A stretch of DNA of 18,219 nucleotides from Clostridia bacterium (lineage in GTDB: Bacteria; Bacillota_A; Clostridia; Christensenellales; Borkfalkiaceae): contig JAFTQY010000017.1 in assembly GCA_017462505.1 (NCBI GenBank), positions 1 through 18,219 on the forward strand. The letters run 5' to 3'. Below, piece by piece: positions 7,815 through 15,419 of this stretch (position 1 is its first letter; each line of letters begins with the position of its first letter). The notes under the pieces are model-generated. The model saw nothing but the letters and a program-made list of their open reading frames with translations, was not told where the DNA came from and ran no database searches. The position numbers were made by a program, and so were the translations under genes.

Positions 7815-8527
7815 GGAACGTGAAAAAGCCCCGTTACGACCTGCCTGAATACGGTAAAAAACGCAAAAAAAGACGGCGCAGGCTGTTTAGCAAACGCCGA
7901 CTTTTGTGCTTTGTACTTATTATAATTTTACTTTCCGTCGGGCTGTTTTTATACTTTCAGCGCAACGTCACGCGGGTTTTGATCTCGATCAGCGAGGCAA
8001 CCATGCGCGCCAGTACGACGGTGGCGGTCAACGACGCCGTGTATTATACCCTCAGCGACGAAATGCGGTATGAGGATCTGGTGACGATCACCCGCAACGA
8101 ACAGGGGGATATCGTAGCCTTTGCCGCCAACCCTTTAAAGATCAATAAGATCGCCCGCGACACCGCGTCCATATCTCAGTCCAACCTCAAAAACCTGAGC
8201 TTGAACGGTATTCCCGTGCCCTTGGGCGCGTTGACGGGTATCGAGGCGTTTGCGGGCTTAGGTCCGAGTATCCATTTCCGCATTATCCCCGTCAGCAGCG
8301 TTTCCTGCGCCTTTTCGTCCGTATTTGAAAGCGTGGGCATCAACCAAACGAAACACTCGATCTATCTCAACGTGATTGCGGATATCAGTATCGTCATGCC
8401 GTCGAAAACGAAAAATTTCGCGGTGACGACGCAGATCCTCGTCGGCGAATACGTCATCGTGGGCACAGTTCCCGACACCTATCTGCAATCGGATATTTTC
8501 GGCAATAAAAGCGACCTGTCCCCTTAG
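7811..8527 (+). CDS. yunB: Sporulation protein YunB
   Basis: YunB is a membrane-anchored sporulation protein, expressed in the mother cell under sigma-E in Bacillus subtilis; its molecular function is not established. The 238-residue product has a very basic N-terminus (about 16-30), one hydrophobic segment (31-49) and an outside domain. Family-like stretches include an ISEATMRASTTVAVNDAVYY region (about 58-77) and the terminal VGTVPDTYL (about 218-226). The GTG start at 7811 overlaps the murG stop by four bases; no clear ribosome binding site precedes it, so translation is probably coupled to murG. An in-frame GTG at 7820 is an alternative. Its stop overlaps the convergent spoVAE stop. The family assignment rests on these segments and context. 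Confidence 0.85.
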   Translation: MRNVKKPRYDLPEYGKKRKKRRRRLFSKRRLLCFVLIIILLSVGLFLYFQRNVTRVLISISEATMRASTTVAVNDAVYYTLSDEMRYEDLVTITRNEQGDIVAFAANPLKINKIARDTASISQSNLKNLSLNGIPVPLGALTGIEAFAGLGPSIHFRIIPVSSVSCAFSSVFESVGINQTKHSIYLNVIADISIVMPSKTKNFAVTTQILVGEYVIVGTVPDTYLQSDIFGNKSDLSP

Positions 8528-8907
8528 TTTTTCTTACTCTTAGAACGGAAGATCATCGCCATTAAAAAGGAAAAAATAACGGCGGCGGATATCCCCGCGC
8601 TGGCGGCGGAAAGCGAGCCAGTCAACGCGCCGATCAAACCCTTTTGCGCGCCCTTGATCGCGCCGCTTGCAAGCAAGTAACCAAAGCCCGAAATGGGCAC
8701 GGTCGCCCCCGCCCCCGCGAATTCCACCAAATATTCATACAAGCCCAAGCCCTGCAAGATCACGCCGAACAGCATGAACATAACCAAAATCTTGCCCGCC
8801 GTTAAATCGGTGTAATTGATGATGATCTGCGCGATCATACAGATACTGCCGCCGACCAAAAACGCCTTTAAAAACTGCCACAAAACGTCCAAATACGGTT
8901 GAAACAT
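8524..8907 (-). CDS. spoVAE: Stage V sporulation protein AE
   Basis: SpoVAE is a small integral membrane protein of the SpoVA channel, which loads calcium-dipicolinate into the forespore and releases it at germination. The 127 residues are typical. Hydrophobic segments lie at about 12-32, 38-56, 66-85 and 100-120. The conserved core GLYEYLVEFAGAGATVPISGFG (from about residue 55) and the C-terminal SAGISAAVIF stretch match the family well. AGAGGT precedes the ATG. In other Firmicutes spoVAE follows spoVAC and spoVAD; here neither is adjacent, since a strong terminator at 8972-9009 lies just upstream. The gene is convergent with yunB and overlaps it by four bases (8524-8527). Confidence 0.93.
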   Translation of the reverse strand: MFQPYLDVLWQFLKAFLVGGSICMIAQIIINYTDLTAGKILVMFMLFGVILQGLGLYEYLVEFAGAGATVPISGFGYLLASGAIKGAQKGLIGALTGSLSAASAGISAAVIFSFLMAMIFRSKSKKN

Positions 8908-8971
8908 ACGTGTACCTCTTTTTTGTTATTTTGCGGAAAATACCGTTTTTTATACACACGGACCAGCATGC

Positions 8972-9009
8972 AAAAACCGCCGCGTTTACCCTAAGCGCGG
9001 CGGTTTTTT
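8972..9009. terminator. Strong bidirectional rho-independent terminator after the GH2 gene
   Basis: AAAAACCGCCGCG (8972-8984) and CGCGGCGGTTTTT (8996-9008) are perfect 13-base arms around an 11-base loop, with T runs on both strands. It ends the minus-strand GH2 transcript, 12 bases after that gene, and insulates spoVAE. Confidence 0.93.
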
Positions 9010-9020
9010 ATTATTTTCGA

Positions 9021-11369
9021 TTAAAAACCTTCAAATTCGTCGTAGAAACCGACTTTTTTCATGCAATCGGAATATCTTTCCCAAGTCCAGTTATCCCCGA
9101 TATTGCAAACGAAATGGTTGACCCCTTCCGTTTTTCCGTCCGTCCAACGGATCAGATAGAACCCGTCCTTTTGCTTGGGCAAGTCCGCCACCTGCAACAA
9201 ACCGTTTGCCGCAACCGTAAAATTGCCGCTTGCGATCCGTTCGCCCGTGACTACGTTTTCCACGGTGTATTCCACCCTCTTTTCTTCCTGCGCGTCGTTG
9301 CTAACGATCAAGGGCAAAACGCCGTTTTTCGGCTCTGCGCACATCAAGCACAGGGGCGCTTGCGAACGCTTGATATACCCGTACGCGATCTTTTTCACCC
9401 CGTACCAGTCCACCACCGCGTCCGAAATTTGCGGCCAACCGTCGATGATATTCCACCACAGCAGTCCCGTTCTTCTGCCCTTTGCCGTGCGGAAATATTC
9501 AATAAAGAATTTCACCGCCTCTGCTTGCGAAACCTGACTTTGACGGGCATACGTGTCGATATCGGCGCTTGCCGTGCCAAACAACCGTTCCACTTGGCTG
9601 ATCATGAGCGGCAAACGGTAGGCGTACGGATTTTCTTCCACGCACGTTTCCATTCCCGCCGCGTGCACCAGCCAGTCGGGCTTGTCGCAAATATCGTAAA
9701 TAGAGTTTTTCGGCATTTGCTCCGCCGAAATATATTTTTCCAAGGATTTCGGGGACGGACAGCCGTGATAGCCGATTTCCGAGGCGAAATGCGCCTCTGC
9801 CGTGCCGTAGTAATCCCCCTTGAAATAATCGCGCGGACCCCACAGATGGTCTTCCGCAGGCATGCCGTATTTGTACACGATCTCGTCGATATACGGCGAA
9901 CTGGGCAAATACGGACGGGTAGCGTCGTGGTTTCTAAGCTCTTGCAAAATCACGTCGCGGGTCAGCACGTTAAGATTCGGGTTGAGATAGGACGACGGTT
10001 TATTTTCGTCGCTGTGATCTTGCCAGTAATTAGAAACGAACGAATCACATTCGTTATCCCCTGCCCAAAGGGTCAAAGACGGGTGGTTTCTAAGGCGAAT
10101 TGCCACCTGTTTTACCTCTTCGCGCACCAAATCGCAAATGCGTTTATCGTCGGGATAATGCCCGCACGCGAGCGCGAAATCCTGCCAAACCATAATACCG
10201 TGTTCGTCGCAATAATTATACAGAACGTCGCTGGGGTATGCGTTGCCACCCCAACAGCGGATCATGTTACAGCCGATATCGTCCGTAAGCTTGATCGCGC
10301 GGAGGGTATATTCGTCGTGACGGGACGGGAACGCGTCGGTGGGCACCCAGTTCGTACCCAACACAAAGACCCGTTTGCCGTTGACGATAAAGCAGAAATC
10401 TCCGTCTGCCCCAGAACGGGAAGTACGTCTAAGCCATACGTGGCGCAAGCCCGTGCGGTATTGCACGCGATCGACCTCTACGCCCTTATAATACAACACG
10501 AGTTCGACTTCGTACAAGTTCGGCTCGCCGTAGTTTTTCGGCCACCACAAATACGGGTCGTTTACGTGCTGATTAAAGCGCACGTTTGCCGTATACGGCA
10601 CGTATTTTTTGCTAAATTCGCTATCCTTACAGCGCGCCGTCATTTCCACGGTGAAATCGAACATATATTCCGCCGTCGTTTCGATACGGAAATTCGTTTC
10701 CACGCTGACGTTGTTTTCGTCAATAAAGTCCTTTACGTACGTAAACGGATTGACAATGCGGGATTTTGGAAGATATTCAATTGATACAGGTTTCCAAAGC
10801 CCGCCCGACACGATACGGGGCATAATATCCCAACCGAACATGGACATAGCTTTGCGCATTTGCACCGCGTCGTGGTTGTATTTCAAACCAAAACACATAG
10901 CAGGCAACTCAAATTGCCGCGCATAGATCGCCGCAGGCAAAATATGTACGAGCAAGGTATGCTTGCCCTCTTCTACGTCTTTTAAGCAAAATCTGTGCTC
11001 GCAGAACATATTCTCGACAAAGCCGAGCAATTTTCCGTCCAAATAAATTTCCGCCGCCGTATCTACGCCCTCAAAGCAAAGCACGCCGTCAAAGCCGTCC
11101 TGTTTCTCGTAGGTAAATTCGGTAAAATAATACAGGTGCAAATTCTCGTTTTTCTGCGCCTTGACGGTATTATCGCCAAAATAAATATCGTCCATCAAGC
11201 CTTCGCGCATAAAATCCAGCTCAAAATTGCCCGGAACGCTTGCCGCAATCGTTTGATAGCCGCCCTTTTCTACGTCCGCGGGCGTTTTCAATATTAAATT
11301 TTCGCCATTCACCTGCGCGTTGGGCAACCACGCCAAACGCCAGTTTTCAATGTATACGTTCTTTTTCAT
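9021..11369 (-). CDS. Glycoside hydrolase family 2 protein, beta-mannosidase-like
   Basis: This is a retaining exo-glycosidase of clan GH-A, 782 residues long, with no signal peptide and therefore probably cytoplasmic. An N-terminal sugar-binding jelly-roll lies at about 40-200, an immunoglobulin-like domain at about 205-315, and the TIM barrel from about 330 on. RCWGGN (371-376) is the conserved GH2 strand, GDNE (437-440) carries the acid/base E440, and SEIGY contains the likely nucleophile E531. The pattern resembles beta-mannosidases more than beta-galactosidases or beta-glucuronidases. A frame starting at 11444 is open, but that ATG lies in the -35 box; the ATG at 11367-11369 begins the conserved part, although its ribosome binding site is weak (AAGGAA is distant, GGATAG is closer). 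The sugar specificity is inference. Confidence 0.85.
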   Translation of the reverse strand: MKKNVYIENWRLAWLPNAQVNGENLILKTPADVEKGGYQTIAASVPGNFELDFMREGLMDDIYFGDNTVKAQKNENLHLYYFTEFTYEKQDGFDGVLCFEGVDTAAEIYLDGKLLGFVENMFCEHRFCLKDVEEGKHTLLVHILPAAIYARQFELPAMCFGLKYNHDAVQMRKAMSMFGWDIMPRIVSGGLWKPVSIEYLPKSRIVNPFTYVKDFIDENNVSVETNFRIETTAEYMFDFTVEMTARCKDSEFSKKYVPYTANVRFNQHVNDPYLWWPKNYGEPNLYEVELVLYYKGVEVDRVQYRTGLRHVWLRRTSRSGADGDFCFIVNGKRVFVLGTNWVPTDAFPSRHDEYTLRAIKLTDDIGCNMIRCWGGNAYPSDVLYNYCDEHGIMVWQDFALACGHYPDDKRICDLVREEVKQVAIRLRNHPSLTLWAGDNECDSFVSNYWQDHSDENKPSSYLNPNLNVLTRDVILQELRNHDATRPYLPSSPYIDEIVYKYGMPAEDHLWGPRDYFKGDYYGTAEAHFASEIGYHGCPSPKSLEKYISAEQMPKNSIYDICDKPDWLVHAAGMETCVEENPYAYRLPLMISQVERLFGTASADIDTYARQSQVSQAEAVKFFIEYFRTAKGRRTGLLWWNIIDGWPQISDAVVDWYGVKKIAYGYIKRSQAPLCLMCAEPKNGVLPLIVSNDAQEEKRVEYTVENVVTGERIASGNFTVAANGLLQVADLPKQKDGFYLIRWTDGKTEGVNHFVCNIGDNWTWERYSDCMKKVGFYDEFEGF

Positions 11370-11390
11370 TCTATCCGTTTCCGTTCCTTT

Positions 11391-11413
11391 TTGCGATATA
11401 AAAGATATCACAA
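11391..11413. promoter_or_regulatory. Near-perfect 23-bp palindrome at the GH2 start point (candidate operator)
   Basis: TTGCGATAT-N5-ATATCACAA has nine-base arms with a single mismatch. It lies just downstream of the -10 box (11416-11421) and covers the predicted start point near 11409, the usual place for a repressor operator. The cognate regulator is not evident in the window. Confidence 0.65.
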
Positions 11414-11415
11414 AA

Positions 11416-11444
11416 AGTATACCATAAATGGCTTGGCTTTGCAA
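11416..11444 (-). promoter_or_regulatory. Sigma-A promoter of the GH2 gene
   Basis: On the minus strand TTGCAA (11439-11444), 17 bases, TATACT (11416-11421). Its presence makes the GH2 gene a separate transcription unit from the kinase gene upstream. Confidence 0.75.
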
Positions 11445-11488
11445 TACGATTTTACTGCTCTTTTATTGCGTTTTTATGCTCTTTTTTA

Positions 11489-12466
11489 TCATTTTCCTTC
11501 GTTTTCCAAATATTCTTTCGCCATCGAATACGCGCCGTAAACCCCTGCCTTATTCCCAAGCGCCGCCCCCACGATTTTCAAGGGCACGATGTCCATGGCG
11601 ATATACGTTCTGGCGTCAACCGCTTTACGGAGCGGCTCGAATAAAGCCTCGCCCTCGCCCACAATGCCGCCGCCCAAGACGATTGCCTCGGGGCGCAAAA
11701 TGTTGACGAAATCGGCGATGCCTTCCGAAAGATAGCCTACGAACTGATTGATGACCGCCTGCGCCGTTTTATCCCCGCGGCGCGCCGCCGCAAACGCCGT
11801 TCTGCCGTCTACGTTTTCAATCTTGCCGTCCGTCTCTTCCCAAAGCAGGCTGTTTAAATCCTCTACCATGGCGTGGCGGGTTTGACGGATAAGCGCCGTT
11901 GTGGATGCGTATTTTTCATAACAGCCGCGACGGCCGCACGCACAGGGCAAACCGCCCTCGCGAATGGTCACGTGCCCAAGCTCCGCGCCCGCGCTGCGAT
12001 ACCCTTCGATAAGCTGTCCGTCAAAGACGATACCGCTCCCTACGCCCGTTCCGATCGTAATCAAAATACTGCTTTGGTATTGCGCGGTCGAGCCGAATTT
12101 TGCCTCGCCAAGCGCCGCTACGTTGGCGTCGTTTGCAATACGCACGGGTTTATCAGACGCCGCCGACAAACGCTCTGCCAAAGGTACGTTATCCCAGTCG
12201 AAATTACTCCAACGCAGAACGATACCGCGGCGGCTATCCACGACCCCGGGCGAGCCCAAGCCGATCGCCGCTACGTCCTGATACTCGACATTTGCGCCCT
12301 TTGCCAAATCCTTAGCAAACTGCGCAAGCAGCGCCACCGTGCCCTCAAAGCCGTCTGCCTTACAGGTTTTTACCTTGTCGTGATAGAGCATTTCGCCGTC
12401 ATAAGAAAACAGCGCGCCCTTTGCGCCCATACCGCCCAAATCGATACCGATGATATATTTTTTCAT
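11489..12466 (-). CDS. ROK family sugar kinase
   Basis: This is a cytosolic ATP-dependent hexose kinase, 325 residues, lacking the N-terminal helix-turn-helix of ROK repressors. The ATP loop IGIDLGGMGAKG lies at 6-17, N112-D113 give the catalytic aspartate, and GTGVGSG (139-145) is the second phosphate loop. ELGH (162-165) and CACGRRGC (175-182) provide the zinc site H165, C175, C177 and C182. ROK kinases of this form act on glucose, mannose, GlcNAc or ManNAc; with GH20 and GH2 glycosidases nearby, a HexNAc or mannose substrate is a reasonable inference. The start has an AAGGAAAGG site. The gene follows the SDR gene across a strong hairpin (12493-12525), and I see no promoter between them. 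Confidence 0.92.
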   Translation of the reverse strand: MKKYIIGIDLGGMGAKGALFSYDGEMLYHDKVKTCKADGFEGTVALLAQFAKDLAKGANVEYQDVAAIGLGSPGVVDSRRGIVLRWSNFDWDNVPLAERLSAASDKPVRIANDANVAALGEAKFGSTAQYQSSILITIGTGVGSGIVFDGQLIEGYRSAGAELGHVTIREGGLPCACGRRGCYEKYASTTALIRQTRHAMVEDLNSLLWEETDGKIENVDGRTAFAAARRGDKTAQAVINQFVGYLSEGIADFVNILRPEAIVLGGGIVGEGEALFEPLRKAVDARTYIAMDIVPLKIVGAALGNKAGVYGAYSMAKEYLENEGK

Positions 12467-12492
12467 ACCCTTTCCTTTTCTTTACAACAAAT

Positions 12493-12525
12493 CACCCGTT
12501 GTTCCAAGAAAAGGAACAACGGGTG
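12493..12525. terminator. Perfect 13-bp hairpin between the SDR and ROK genes (attenuator or stability element)
   Basis: CACCCGTTGTTCC (12493-12505) and GGAACAACGGGTG (12513-12525) flank a seven-base loop. On the minus (sense) strand the tail is ATTTGTTG, poor in U, so full termination is doubtful; the plus-strand tail is GGATTTTTG. As no promoter follows, the ROK gene seems to depend on read-through. Confidence 0.7.
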
Positions 12526-12539
12526 GGATTTTTGCACGT

Positions 12540-13370
12540 TTAAACGCCGCTATAAGCCGAGAACCCGCCGTCTACGGGAATGATCGTACCCGTTACGAAC
12601 CCGCTTGCATTGTCGTCCGCAAGCCACAGCAAACAACCGATCAAATCGGAAATTTCACCGAATTTCTTCATCGGGGTCGCCGCCAAAATTTTACCCGTTC
12701 TGGGGGTAGGCGTGCCGTCCTCGTTGAACAGCAAGCTGCGGTTTTGGTTGGTTACGAAGAACCCGGGCGCGATCGCGTTGCAACGGATATTGCAGGGCGC
12801 GAAATGCACCGCAAGCCATTGCGTAAAGTTGGAAATACCCGCCTTTGCCGCCGAGTACGCGGGGATCTTCGTCAAGGGACGGTATGCGTTCATCGACGAA
12901 ACGTTGATGATGTTGCCGCCTGTCTTGATCATGTCGGGCGCGAACACCTGCGTTACCAAAAACGCCGACGTGATGTTGAGGTCGAACACAAATTTCAAGC
13001 CGCTTTCTTCCAGCGCGAAGAAATCTTTCACGCCTTCCAAATCGGGGGTCATGGTTTCGTTGTCCGTGGACGCGCGGGGGTTGTTACCGCCTGCGCCGTT
13101 GATCAAAAAGTTCACCGCACCAAAGCTTTCGTTTACCGATTTTTTCGCCTCGATAATGCTTTCCTTATCCAAGCAGTTGCAACGGATCGCAATTGCGTTT
13201 TCGCCGATTTCCGCCGCTACTTTCGCCGCCGCGTCATAGTTGATATCCAGCAGGGCAACCTTTGCGCCGCATTCCGCCAAAGCCTTTGCAAATTCGCTGC
13301 AAATAATACCGCCTGCGCCCGTTACGGCAACCACTTTGTTTTCCAAATTTACGTTAAAAGGTACGTTCAT
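12540..13370 (-). CDS. uxuB: D-mannonate oxidoreductase (fructuronate reductase), SDR type
   Basis: It interconverts D-fructuronate and D-mannonate with NAD(H) in the D-glucuronate pathway. The 276 residues form an SDR Rossmann fold: cofactor loop TGAGGI (17-22), NGAG (91-94), catalytic S158/S159, Y172 and K176 (YSAAK). The insertion at about 97-130 (NNPRASTDNE through GLKFVFDLN) and the stretch APGFFVTNQN followed by LLFNEDGTP are characteristic of the Bacillus YjmF/UxuB type SDR rather than KduD or general reductases. AGGAG precedes the ATG by eight bases. It lies in the same operon as mannonate dehydratase, which supports the role strongly. This SDR-type enzyme is unrelated to the long-chain UxuB of Escherichia coli. 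Confidence 0.9.
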   Translation of the reverse strand: MNVPFNVNLENKVVAVTGAGGIICSEFAKALAECGAKVALLDINYDAAAKVAAEIGENAIAIRCNCLDKESIIEAKKSVNESFGAVNFLINGAGGNNPRASTDNETMTPDLEGVKDFFALEESGLKFVFDLNITSAFLVTQVFAPDMIKTGGNIINVSSMNAYRPLTKIPAYSAAKAGISNFTQWLAVHFAPCNIRCNAIAPGFFVTNQNRSLLFNEDGTPTPRTGKILAATPMKKFGEISDLIGCLLWLADDNASGFVTGTIIPVDGGFSAYSGV

Positions 13371-13413
13371 ATTCTTTACTCCTATTCAAATTTTCTTTTT
13401 TGTTAAAACACGA

Positions 13414-14235
13414 TTATAAAAACAATCGCAATTCGTCTATATCGTTGAGCGTGGCGCATACCGTATGCGCGTCTTCCCCCCAACGCACGGGAACTTTCGC
13501 CGACAGCCTTTCGTAATTTTTCTCGGCAATTTCCTGCTTTGTATAACGAATTTCCATTTCGCAAGGGAACGCGAGCTTTATCGGCTGTATATCCTTTGCG
13601 AGAGCGCGCTTTACGCCCGCGCGGATCTCCGCCAAAACCTCGTTTTCGTCGCGGAATTGCGCCCGTCTTCGGGAAATACCGATTTTGGTCACAACCGTTT
13701 CCGTTTGCGGAGATCTTTCCAAAAGCTGCCCCACGCAAACGTCGTCGCTCGCCGCAAAAATCGAGGGAACGCCGTAATGCGCCGCAATATAGCTGTCGAT
13801 ATCGAATTCCCCTACCTGCTTACCGTCGAGCTTATAATACTGTATCTCGACGCTGTTATACGTATGCGACATTACCCCGCGGAGCGACCCCGCCCGCGAA
13901 TGATACCCGATATACAGCACGCCGTCAAAAGCAAAACGGCTCATAAATTCCATACGGGGTTTGCTGTTGTCGGGGGCGTATTGCTCTGCGCGCGGATCGA
14001 CGAGCGAAAAATCCAAATTTCCGCCGCCGCCGTGGTTATCCCAAACGATTACCTTGTTTGCGCCGCATGCAAACAGCTCGTCAAGGGCGGCGTCGACTTC
14101 CTTTATCGCCGCCGCCACCGCCCGTTTGTATTCGTCCGTCGTTCGGGGCATACCGTAGGTAGGCGATTCCTCGTAAGGCAAACCGCTAACGCCGTGCACG
14201 CCCTCTAAATCCACCGCGATCAAATATTCTTTCAT
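13414..14235 (-). CDS. M55 family zinc D-aminopeptidase, DppA-like
   Basis: M55 enzymes remove N-terminal D-amino acids, such as D-Ala, from short peptides and are cytosolic decamers in Bacillus (DppA). The 273 residues are of normal length. Zinc ligands of DppA (D8, E10, H60, H104, E133) correspond here to D9 and E11 (VDLEG), H68 (DNHGG), H112 (GYHSRAG) and E143 (VGEFDID); the catalytic histidine is probably H124 (MSHTY). The active site therefore seems intact. AAGGCG precedes the ATG. It sits between uxuA (14-base gap) and uxuB (43-base gap) in the same direction, an unexpected place for a peptidase. Homologues with other amidase substrates cannot be excluded. Confidence 0.88.
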   Translation of the reverse strand: MKEYLIAVDLEGVHGVSGLPYEESPTYGMPRTTDEYKRAVAAAIKEVDAALDELFACGANKVIVWDNHGGGGNLDFSLVDPRAEQYAPDNSKPRMEFMSRFAFDGVLYIGYHSRAGSLRGVMSHTYNSVEIQYYKLDGKQVGEFDIDSYIAAHYGVPSIFAASDDVCVGQLLERSPQTETVVTKIGISRRRAQFRDENEVLAEIRAGVKRALAKDIQPIKLAFPCEMEIRYTKQEIAEKNYERLSAKVPVRWGEDAHTVCATLNDIDELRLFL

Positions 14236-14249
14236 CTTTTCGCCTTCGG

Positions 14250-15335
14250 TTAAATTTTACCGTCCAGTCTGTCCAGCATATCCCAAATGCCGAGCATGTA
14301 CATAATACCCAAAGCGCGGTCGTACAAGCCGTAGCCGGGGCGTACCGTACCCGCCTTTTCACCCCAAAGGTGTCTGCCGTGGTCGGGACGGATATACCCG
14401 TCGAAACCGCAATCGTGGTATGCCTTGACAATTTCCAAAATACCCGTGTCGCCGTCGCAGTCGCGGTGGCTCGCCTCCGAAAAGTCGCCGTTTTCAAAAT
14501 GTTTTACGTTGCGGATATGCGCAAACGCAATACGGTCGCAATGCTTTCTGACGATCGCCGCCACGTTGTTTTCGGGGTTTGCATTCAAGCTGCCCGAGCA
14601 CAGCGTAAGACAGTTGCAGGGATGATCGACCATTTTCAAGAAACGGTCGATACTCGGCTCGTCCACAAGCAATCTGGGCAAGCCGAAAATATCCCAAGGC
14701 GGATCGTCCATGTGGATCGCCATTTTGATACCCGTTTCCTCGCAGACGGGCATGAGCGCCTCCAAGAAATATTTCAAATTCGCCCACAGTTTTTCGTGGT
14801 CAACCCCCTCGTACGCCTTGAAAAGCTGATCGAGCTTTGCCATACGTTCGGGTTCCCAACCGGGGAAAGACATGTTGTATTTCTCGGTGAAATCGAGTAT
14901 GTATTTCGCCATCGCGTTGTAATCGTCCTGAATCATGCCCTTTTCATAGAACAGCGCGGTAGAGCCGTCGCCAACTTCGTGGAAAAGGTTACTTCTTGTC
15001 CAGTCGAAAATGGGCATAAAGTTATAACAGATAACCTTTACACCGAATTTCGCGAGGTTGCGAATGGTCTGAATGTAATTTTCGATATACTGATCGCGCG
15101 TAGGCAGACCGATCTTGATATCGTCGTGCACGTTTACCGATTCGACCACGTCGATATTAAAGCCGTACTTGTCGCATTGCGCCTTTACCGCCGCGATCTC
15201 GTGTTCTTCCCAAATTTCGCCGGGCATTTTATCGTGCAAAGCCCACACGATACCCTTGACGCCGGGAATCTGTTTGATATCCTGCAAACTGATACGGTCG
15301 TTACCTTCGCCGTACCAACGGAACGTCATTTGCAT
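14250..15335 (-). CDS. uxuA: Mannonate dehydratase
   Basis: UxuA dehydrates D-mannonate to 2-keto-3-deoxy-D-gluconate in the cytosol, the step after UxuB in D-glucuronate catabolism. The 361 residues form a TIM barrel. Metal ligands H208 (AIHMDDPP), C246 (CSGS), H273 (HIRN) and D318 (RPDHGR) match the His-Cys-His-Asp set of the Streptococcus suis enzyme. The open frame extends to an ATG at 15374, but the ATG at 15333-15335 begins the conserved MQMTFRWYG start and has AGGAG eight bases upstream, while the longer start would overlap the -10 box of the promoter. It is the first gene of an operon continuing to the M55 peptidase, uxuB and the ROK kinase. Confidence 0.97.
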   Translation of the reverse strand: MQMTFRWYGEGNDRISLQDIKQIPGVKGIVWALHDKMPGEIWEEHEIAAVKAQCDKYGFNIDVVESVNVHDDIKIGLPTRDQYIENYIQTIRNLAKFGVKVICYNFMPIFDWTRSNLFHEVGDGSTALFYEKGMIQDDYNAMAKYILDFTEKYNMSFPGWEPERMAKLDQLFKAYEGVDHEKLWANLKYFLEALMPVCEETGIKMAIHMDDPPWDIFGLPRLLVDEPSIDRFLKMVDHPCNCLTLCSGSLNANPENNVAAIVRKHCDRIAFAHIRNVKHFENGDFSEASHRDCDGDTGILEIVKAYHDCGFDGYIRPDHGRHLWGEKAGTVRPGYGLYDRALGIMYMLGIWDMLDRLDGKI

Positions 15336-15365
15336 AACATTTTCTCCTATTTTAATATTGTCTTT

Positions 15366-15394
15366 ATTATACACCGTTTTCGGCGTTTTGTCAA
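15366..15394 (-). promoter_or_regulatory. Perfect-consensus sigma-A promoter of the uxuA operon
   Basis: The minus strand reads TTGACA (15389-15394), 17 bases, TATAAT (15366-15371), with a leader of about 25 bases. Such a strong promoter for a catabolic operon implies a repressor, but no clear long palindrome is visible; CGCCG-N4-CGGTG in the spacer has one mismatch. Confidence 0.9.
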
Positions 15395-15419
15395 TAGTCT
15401 GTTTGGCTAACGCCGCCTA

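Noticed and set aside
8927..8955. Possible forespore (sigma-F/G) promoter for spoVAE: GTATA, 17 bases, CAAAATA on the minus strand
   Set aside because: The -10 match is loose and the predicted start point falls right at the ribosome binding site; expected from biology but too weak to list.
8910..10784. Plus-strand open frame of 624 codons opposite the GH2 gene
   Set aside because: No ribosome binding site or recognisable domain, and it mirrors a conserved glycosidase; an antisense shadow.
11370..11444. Longer start of the GH2 gene with a hydrophobic N-terminus that could pass for a signal peptide
   Set aside because: The ATG is part of the -35 box of the GH2 promoter and the predicted start point is downstream of it.
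12450..13406. Plus-strand open frames opposite uxuB
   Set aside because: Antisense shadows; the minus-strand SDR motifs are unambiguous.
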